From Alkalimonas mucilaginosa (GTDB lineage Bacteria > Pseudomonadota > Gammaproteobacteria > Enterobacterales > Alteromonadaceae), in assembly GCF_036327005.1 (NCBI RefSeq), contig NZ_JAUGZK010000002.1:124001-188000 (forward strand): a DNA stretch of 64,000 nucleotides, given 5' to 3'. Numbering within the stretch: the stretch's first letter is position 1; each line of letters begins with the position of its first letter. Under the pieces are notes generated by a model, which did not search any database, had not been told where the DNA came from, and saw only the letters and a list, made by a program, of their open reading frames with translations. This document shows positions 59,366 to 64,000 of this stretch, one piece after another. A program made the translations under genes and the position numbers.

Positions 59366-60394
59366 TCAGGCTCCGACCTTGCTGTTGGCCTGATCGCTCA
59401 GGCCAACCATTTTGGCCAGCTCTACCGTGCGGTTGGCGTAGCCCCATTCATTGTCGTACCAGGCGTAGATCTTCACCTGGGTGCCGTTAATCACCATGGT
59501 GGATAAGGCATCAATGATGCTGGAGCGCGGATCGGTTTTGTAATCAATGGATACCAATGGCCGCTCTTCGTAGCCCAGAATGTCCTTTAGCTCGCCTGCG
59601 GCGGCCGCTTTTAGCAACTGGTTGACTTCCTCGGCTGTGGTGGCACGCTCCACTTCAAACACGCAGTCGGTTAAGGAGGCATTGGTCAGTGGCACCCGCA
59701 CCGCATGGCCGTTTAAGCGACCTTTTAACTCGGGGAAAATCTCGATAATGGCCGTAGCCGAGCCGGTGGTGGTTGGGATCAGGCTGCTGCCACAGGCGCG
59801 GGCGCGGCGCAGATCTTTGTGCGGTGTATCCATAATGCTTTGGGTATTGGTTAAATCATGGATGGTGGTGATGGACCCATGCTTAATGCCCAGCGATTGA
59901 TGGATCACTTTTACCACCGGAGCCAGGCAGTTAGTGGTACAGGATGCAGCCGTGACAATACGATGTTTAGCTGGGTCGAATAATTGATGATTGACGCCCA
60001 TTACCACATTCAATGCCCCGGCTTCTTTCACAGGTGCACTGACCACCACGCGTTTGACGCCCTGATCCAGATAAGCCTGTAGCGCAGCAAGGGTTTTCAT
60101 TTTGCCAGACGCTTCAATCACCAGATCGCAATCTGACCAATCGGTATCGCTGATGGCTTTGTTGCTGCTGACGGCAATGCGTTGCCCATTGATCAGCATG
60201 GCTTCGCCATCGGTAGTGGTATTGTGCTGCCAAATGCCGTGCACGGAGTCAAAGTTCAGCAGGTGGGCATAGGTAGCGGCATCGGCGGCCGGGTCATTAA
60301 TGCGGACAAATTCAAACTCAGGCCAGTCGAAGGCTGCGCGCAGTGCTAGACGGCCAATCCGGCCAAAACCGTTAATACCTACTTTGATGGTCAT
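59366..60394 (-). CDS. ArsJ-associated glyceraldehyde-3-phosphate dehydrogenase
   Basis: This GAPDH makes 1-arseno-3-phosphoglycerate from glyceraldehyde 3-phosphate and arsenate, which ArsJ then exports. The 342-residue product has the NAD motif INGFGRIGRLALRAAFDW, the catalytic cysteine in TAASCTTNCLAPVVKVIH and WYDNEWGYANRTVEL. Its position between acr3 (4-base overlap) and arsJ points to the arsenic role rather than glycolysis. Confidence 0.94.
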   Translation of the reverse strand: MTIKVGINGFGRIGRLALRAAFDWPEFEFVRINDPAADAATYAHLLNFDSVHGIWQHNTTTDGEAMLINGQRIAVSSNKAISDTDWSDCDLVIEASGKMKTLAALQAYLDQGVKRVVVSAPVKEAGALNVVMGVNHQLFDPAKHRIVTAASCTTNCLAPVVKVIHQSLGIKHGSITTIHDLTNTQSIMDTPHKDLRRARACGSSLIPTTTGSATAIIEIFPELKGRLNGHAVRVPLTNASLTDCVFEVERATTAEEVNQLLKAAAAGELKDILGYEERPLVSIDYKTDPRSSIIDALSTMVINGTQVKIYAWYDNEWGYANRTVELAKMVGLSDQANSKVGA

Positions 60395-61443
60395 GATGAT
60401 TCCTTAGATTCGGTGGAAGATTCAGCTTTGGGAAACCAGTGTCGGGTTTTATTGGCAAAATACACCAGCGATAACATCACTGGTACTTCAACCAATACGC
60501 CCACCACAGTGGCCAGTGCGGCACCGGAGTGCAGCCCAAACAATGAGATGGCAACCGCGACGGCCAGTTCAAAAAAATTGGAGGTGCTGATCATGCAGGC
60601 CGGTGCGGCTACATTGTGCGGTAGCTTCAGCCACTTGGCAGCGCCATAGGCGATGGCAAAGATGCCATAGGTTTGCAGCAACAGTGGGATGGCAATCAGG
60701 CCGATGATCATGGGTTGGCTGAAAATGGTCTGCGCCTGAAAACCAAACAACAAGACCACGGTTGCCAGCAAGCCAATCATTGACCAGGGCTTTAAGCGGG
60801 CTAAAAATTGCTGCAGCTGCTGGGGCTTGCCCGTTTGCTCTAAATAGCGCCGGGTCAGAACGCCAGCAATCAGTGGTAATACGACATACAAGCCAACCGA
60901 TATGAATAAGGTTTGCCAGGGCACATGAATATCACTAACACCCAGCAGCAAGGCGGCCAGCGGGGCAAAAGCAAACACCATAATGATGTCGTTCACCGAC
61001 ACCTGTACCAGCGTGTAGTTGGCATCGCCTTTGGTCAGCTGGCTCCAGACAAAGACCATAGCAGTACAAGGCGCTACACCCAGTAAAATCATGCCAGCAA
61101 TGTATTCATTGGCTGATTGTGGATCCACCCAGCCGGCAAAAAAGACTTTGAAAAACAACCAGCCAAGCGCTGCCATGGTAAAGGGTTTGATCAGCCAGTT
61201 CATCACCAGCGTTAGCACCAGACCTTTGGGCTTTTTGCCGACATCTTTGATGGAAGCAAAATCAATTTGCACCATCATCGGGTAAATCATCACCCAGATA
61301 AAGACACCCACCACCAGATTAACATTGGCAATTTCAAGGCTGGCAATGCCAGCAAACATCGATGGGACCAGATTACCCAGCAGCACGCCTGCAAGGATGC
61401 AGAGACCAACCCAAACCGATAGATAACGTTCAAAGCTACCCAT
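60391..61443 (-). CDS. acr3: Arsenite efflux transporter Acr3
   Basis: Acr3 expels arsenite using the proton gradient. The 350-residue, ten-helix protein has the conserved cysteine in GVAPCTAMVFVWSQLTKGDA, preceded by INVNLVVGVFIW-like blocks, and the ERYLSVWVGLCILAGVLLGN start. It is of the ACR3 family, not the ArsB family. It is third in the operon and overlaps the GAPDH gene by 4 bases. Confidence 0.95.
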   Translation of the reverse strand: MGSFERYLSVWVGLCILAGVLLGNLVPSMFAGIASLEIANVNLVVGVFIWVMIYPMMVQIDFASIKDVGKKPKGLVLTLVMNWLIKPFTMAALGWLFFKVFFAGWVDPQSANEYIAGMILLGVAPCTAMVFVWSQLTKGDANYTLVQVSVNDIIMVFAFAPLAALLLGVSDIHVPWQTLFISVGLYVVLPLIAGVLTRRYLEQTGKPQQLQQFLARLKPWSMIGLLATVVLLFGFQAQTIFSQPMIIGLIAIPLLLQTYGIFAIAYGAAKWLKLPHNVAAPACMISTSNFFELAVAVAISLFGLHSGAALATVVGVLVEVPVMLSLVYFANKTRHWFPKAESSTESKESS

Positions 61444-61467
61444 TGGTCGCTCCCTGATGGTCTAGCA

Positions 61468-61809
61468 TTAACAGCATTGGTTTGTTCGCTCTGGTCGTGA
61501 ACCCATTTTATTGAGTCGTTGCAGGGTAGGGTGCAGGTAGTCCTGTTGTTGCAGGGTGGTATGCAGTACTTGTGTTACCCAGTTTGGTAGCGTTTCAGAC
61601 AAACGGTAATAAACCCACTGGCCCTGACGCCGGTCGGTTAGCAGTTCCATCTGGCGCAGCAGCGCCAGATGCCGTGAAATTTTTGGTTGCGGTAAATCCA
61701 GTGCACAGGTTAGTTCACAGACACAGAGTTCTTGCTCCTGCAGGATCAACAGCACAATGCGCAGACGGGTATCGTCAGACAGCGCTTTAAACAGTTGTAA
61801 AGCATGCAT
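61468..61809 (-). CDS. arsR: Arsenic-responsive repressor ArsR
   Basis: ArsR releases DNA upon binding arsenite. The 113-residue winged-helix protein has the metalloid site ELCVCELTCALD (C29, C31, and C35 nearby) and the recognition region LPQPKISRHLALLRQMELLT. It ends NQCC. It lies between the arsenate reductase and acr3 genes. A palindrome at 62270-62281 over the operon -10 is the candidate operator. Confidence 0.94.
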   Translation of the reverse strand: MHALQLFKALSDDTRLRIVLLILQEQELCVCELTCALDLPQPKISRHLALLRQMELLTDRRQGQWVYYRLSETLPNWVTQVLHTTLQQQDYLHPTLQRLNKMGSRPERTNQCC

Positions 61810-61818
61810 GCAGATACC

Positions 61819-62238
61819 TCAGGCTGATGGGGCCTGCTGAAACAGCAGGAAAAATTTTATCCGTTCCGACAGCTCGTTGAGCGCAACATCAAAAGGCTTT
61901 TGGCCCTTTTTCGGCTTTGGATCTTCAAAATCCCAGCTAAGGACTTCCTTGGCCTGCAATTGATGCACACACTCTTGCCGGGCTTTATCACACAGCAGTA
62001 CGGCGTAATCAAATTGCTGTCCGCGGTATTCGGCTAAAGATTTGCTGCGCAGCCCTTCACTGGAAATATCGCGTGCCTGCAACGTTGTGAACACTCTCGA
62101 GTCGATGGTACCTGGTTGTGTTCCTGCACTGTATACCTGAAAGCGATCACCGGCCTGGGCTCGAAAATAAGCTTCAGCCAGTTGCGAACGGGCAGAGTTT
62201 TCGGTGCAAATAAAAATGATGCTGGGGCGCTGGTGCAT
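61819..62238 (-). CDS. arsC: Thioredoxin-coupled arsenate reductase ArsC
   Basis: The 139-residue protein is of the low-molecular-weight phosphatase fold with C11-x5-R17 (FICTENSARSQ) and two further cysteines, C83 and C90 (LLCDKARQEC). This spacing matches the C10-C82-C89 relay of the thioredoxin-coupled S. aureus enzyme, which reduces arsenate to arsenite. ATG 62238 has GAGGA seven bases upstream, and an ATG at 62265 lies before the expected transcription start. It is the first gene of the arsC-arsR-acr3-gapdh-arsJ operon. Confidence 0.9.
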   Translation of the reverse strand: MHQRPSIIFICTENSARSQLAEAYFRAQAGDRFQVYSAGTQPGTIDSRVFTTLQARDISSEGLRSKSLAEYRGQQFDYAVLLCDKARQECVHQLQAKEVLSWDFEDPKPKKGQKPFDVALNELSERIKFFLLFQQAPSA

Positions 62239-62268
62239 ACGCAAATCCTCAGGTTGAATATGCACTGA

Positions 62269-62296
62269 ATCATATATATGAAAATTCGAATGTCAA
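62269..62296 (-). promoter_or_regulatory. Sigma-70 promoter of the arsenic operon
   Basis: On the minus strand a perfect -35 TTGACA (62296-62291) and a -10 TATGAT (62274-62269) are separated by 16 bases. The expected start near 62262 gives a 24-base leader before arsC. Confidence 0.78.
62270..62281. promoter_or_regulatory. Candidate ArsR operator
   Basis: TCATATATATGA is a perfect 12-bp palindrome covering the -10 region of the arsenic operon promoter, where a repressor would block RNA polymerase. The match to ArsR is by position only. Confidence 0.45.
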
Positions 62297-62314
62297 ATGA
62301 CAGTTTGATGACAG
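62297..62314 (-). promoter_or_regulatory. Perfect Pho box facing the arsenic operon
   Basis: On the minus strand CTGTCAT-CAAA-CTGTCAT is a perfect pair of PhoB half-sites with the canonical 4-base A/T-rich spacer. It directly abuts the -35 of the arsenic operon promoter and is oriented toward it. Confidence 0.8.
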
Positions 62315-62323
62315 GGGCAATCA

Positions 62324-62341
62324 CTGTCATTAAAAGGTCAT
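62324..62341 (+). promoter_or_regulatory. Imperfect Pho box facing pstS
   Basis: CTGTCAT-TAAA-AGGTCAT has one perfect and one 5/7 PhoB half-site with correct spacing, oriented toward pstS, about 145 bases before its start. Confidence 0.5.
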
Positions 62342-62407
62342 ACTGGCTCAGTTGGTTGAACAATTGGCGGTCGGTTGGCAGAAATTTAAAGCGTGAAAAA
62401 AATGGCA

Positions 62408-62425
62408 TTGTCATATTCCTGACAT
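62408..62425 (+). promoter_or_regulatory. Pho box of pstS
   Basis: TTGTCAT-ATTC-CTGACAT has two 6/7 PhoB half-sites with the right spacing, 61 bases before the pstS start. It closely resembles the E. coli pstS promoter as recalled (GTCATATTCCTTACATA). Confidence 0.72.
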
Positions 62426-62486
62426 ATTGCCAATGCAGACTGTGCAACGTCAACTTACAACCAAATTGACCGACGAGGAAATAACG

Positions 62487-63521
62487 ATGAAACTGAATCA
62501 ACTGACCAAGGTAGCTCTGACTGCTGCTGCGTTAACTTTAGCTTTTAATGTTCAGGCGGCCCGCGATACCATTCAGGTAGCTGGTTCCTCTACAGTACTG
62601 CCATTTTCTTCCATTGCTGCGGAAGAGTTCGGCAACAACTTCGCCCAGTTCCGTACCCCTGTGGTTGGCTCTGGCGGCTCAGGCGGTGGTCTGCGTCAGT
62701 TCTGTCAGGGCGTGGGTGCCAATACCATCGACGTGGCAAACTCATCACGTCCAATCCGCCCGAACGAGCTGGCCAACTGCCATCAGAACGGCGTGAACCA
62801 GGTGATTGAAGTGAAAATCGGTTACGACGGTATCGTTTTTGCCTCACGCATTGATGCCGGCGACTTCCACTTGAAGCCTGAGCATGTCTTCCTGGCGCAA
62901 GCGGCGCAAGTGCCACAAAATGGCCGTATGGTTGCCAACCCTTACACCCGTTGGAACCAGATTGACAGCTCGCTGCCAAATCAGGAAATCATTCTGGCCA
63001 TCCCGGGCTCCAACCACGGTACCCGTGAAGTGTACGAAGAAAACGTGATCCTGGCTGGCTGCAACACCTTCTCTGAAGTGCAGTCGATGGACCGTTCAGA
63101 GCGTAACAACTTCTGTCTGGCGATGCGTACCGATGGTCGTATCATCGAAATCGCCGGTGACTACACCGAAACTCTGGCCCGTTTGCAAGCACAGCGTGAT
63201 GCCATCGGTGTTTTTGGTCTGAGCTTCTACGAGTCAAACCGTGACCGTATCAAGGTCGCAACGGTATCTGGCGTAGTACCCACCATCGACAACATCATCG
63301 CTGGCACTTACCCGGTTTCACGCCCACTTTTCTTCTACGTCAAAGGCGAGCACATCGGTGTGATCCCAGGTCTGCAGGAATTTGCTGAATTCTTCGTGTC
63401 TGAAGGCAACGCTGGTTTTGGCAGCCCGCTGGAAGAAGCCGGTCTGATCCCATTGGCGGACAATGAGCGTGCCGAAGTGCAGCAAACCATCCGCAGCCGT
63501 ACTGCTTTAAAAGCACAATAA
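62487..63521 (+). CDS. pstS: Phosphate ABC transporter substrate-binding protein PstS
   Basis: PstS is the periplasmic phosphate receptor. The 344-residue product has a signal peptide (LTKVALTAAALTLAFNVQAA), the phosphate-site loops IQVAGSSTVLPFSSIAAEEF and PVVGSGGSGGGLRQFCQG, and DVANSSRPIRPNE. It is of the longer aquatic-bacterial type with three cysteine-containing inserts. GAGGAA precedes ATG 62487; the frame upstream has no family similarity. It is followed by its own terminator and a further Pho box before pstC. Confidence 0.93.
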   Translation: MKLNQLTKVALTAAALTLAFNVQAARDTIQVAGSSTVLPFSSIAAEEFGNNFAQFRTPVVGSGGSGGGLRQFCQGVGANTIDVANSSRPIRPNELANCHQNGVNQVIEVKIGYDGIVFASRIDAGDFHLKPEHVFLAQAAQVPQNGRMVANPYTRWNQIDSSLPNQEIILAIPGSNHGTREVYEENVILAGCNTFSEVQSMDRSERNNFCLAMRTDGRIIEIAGDYTETLARLQAQRDAIGVFGLSFYESNRDRIKVATVSGVVPTIDNIIAGTYPVSRPLFFYVKGEHIGVIPGLQEFAEFFVSEGNAGFGSPLEEAGLIPLADNERAEVQQTIRSRTALKAQ

Positions 63522-63541
63522 GAGCCTTTATTTAGATAGCC

Positions 63542-63570
63542 ACAAAGCCACCTCTTGCAGGTGGCTTTGT
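63542..63570 (+). terminator. Terminator after pstS
   Basis: ACAAAGCCACCT (63542-63553) and AGGTGGCTTTGT (63559-63570) form a perfect 12-bp stem over a 5-base loop. It probably makes pstS more abundant than the permease genes. Confidence 0.8.
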
Positions 63571-63584
63571 CATATTTCTGTCAT
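63567..63584 (+). promoter_or_regulatory. Pho box upstream of pstC
   Basis: TTGTCAT-ATTT-CTGTCAT has one 6/7 and one perfect PhoB half-site with correct spacing, 55 bases before the pstC start. It overlaps the end of the pstS terminator and suggests separate PhoB control of pstCAB. Confidence 0.72.
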
Positions 63585-63639
63585 CTTCATCTTTTACACT
63601 GCCTGCAGCTGAAATTTGTTGCTGTAACATGGAGCTCGC

Positions 63640-64000
63640 ATGAGTAATCTCACCCTGATGATGGCGCTGTTGGCCTTAATGGCCATCGCCTATCAGCTAG
63701 GTCTGGTAAGAACCCGACAGGTTGCCGGACAACACCCTACCCAGAGAATGCATTCCAGGCCGCATCATTACGGCATGATGGTGGGGCTTTGGGCGGTTTT
63801 ACCGGCCTTTTTCGTCTTTTTGCTGTGGAGCTGGGGCTCGCCCTGGGCCATTCAGCAACTGCTAACGGCGCAATTACCGGACGCCATCACCCAGGATCCA
63901 CAAGAGCTGCGGGTAGCATTGCGCCGCATCGGTAATCTTGCGGCCAACTTTGGCGTAGTCAGTGAAGCGGCCGACTGGGAATTGCAGGCAGCAGCCTTTT
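63640..64000 (+). CDS. pstC: Phosphate ABC transporter permease PstC (3' end outside the window)
   Basis: ATG 63640 has GGAG six bases upstream and opens a frame that runs off the window, with 120 codons visible. It begins MSNLTLMMALLALMAIAYQL, a membrane helix, then TRQVAG, HSRPHHYGMMVGLWAVLPAF and a second helix, matching the long PstC type of marine gammaproteobacteria with its extended N-terminal region. It is assigned from these features and from the position after pstS with a Pho box. Confidence 0.85.
   Translation, partial: MSNLTLMMALLALMAIAYQLGLVRTRQVAGQHPTQRMHSRPHHYGMMVGLWAVLPAFFVFLLWSWGSPWAIQQLLTAQLPDAITQDPQELRVALRRIGNLAANFGVVSEAADWELQAAAF

Overview
The window looks like the chromosome of an aquatic gammaproteobacterium close to Rheinheimera, Alishewanella or Arsukibacterium (Alteromonadales / Chromatiaceae borderline). 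This is inferred from gene order (ampDE-pdhR-aceEF-lpdA, argR/mdh, rpoE-rseABC-lepA-lepB-rnc-era-recO-pdxJ-acpS, barA/rlmD-relA-mazG-pyrG-eno), from protein resemblance recalled without any search, and from a high-potential iron-sulfur protein gene. No rRNA, tRNA, CRISPR array or insertion sequence was seen.

Layout. 0-4 kb: partial cold-shock/DUF1294 gene, a ParE/Phd toxin-antitoxin pair, a retropepsin-like protein with nadC, and divergent ampDE. 4-11.4 kb: pdhR with a perfect PdhR operator, aceE, aceF, a repeat-rich gap, then lpdA. 11.5-14.5 kb: accessory patch with a HigBA module, a truncated acetyltransferase, a MNT/HEPN pair whose HEPN motif has lost its arginine, then rof, an MgtC-like gene and a thioesterase. 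14.7-18.2 kb: periplasmic binding protein, a stand-alone domain resembling part of malate synthase G, a DUF3612 regulator and yacL. 18.2-20 kb: glnK-amtB behind a likely sigma-54 promoter. 20.1-20.65 kb: no protein gene, but a CsrB-type RNA on the minus strand with 21 CAGGA motifs. 20.9-28.9 kb: DyP-like gene, argR/mdh, M23 peptidase/bactofilin, slyD, ygfZ, sdhE-ygfX, nadB. 29-38 kb: sigma-E and lepA-acpS clusters. 38-48.5 kb: barA, rlmD, relA, mazG, pyrG, eno. 48.6-57.4 kb: selO, HiPIP, adenosine deaminase family, lactate permease, a thioredoxin-like protein, a chemoreceptor and SOS-controlled umuDC. 57.5-58.1 kb: another Phd/ParE pair. 58.1-64 kb: a five-gene arsenic operon divergent from pstS-pstC, with Pho boxes between them.

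How it fits together. The most striking element is the CsrB-like RNA. Several of its CAGGA motifs sit with GGA in the loop of short perfect hairpins, it ends in an intrinsic terminator, and about 180 bp upstream of its likely start is a perfect 18-bp palindrome with the geometry of a GacA/UvrY box. The kinase BarA, which should feed this pathway, is encoded in the same window. The second notable point is that the arsenic operon promoter carries a perfect PhoB box next to its -35, so arsenate defence may be tied to phosphate starvation. The third is a 110-bp palindromic repeat family with 17-bp terminal inverted repeats, present three times in intergenic DNA.
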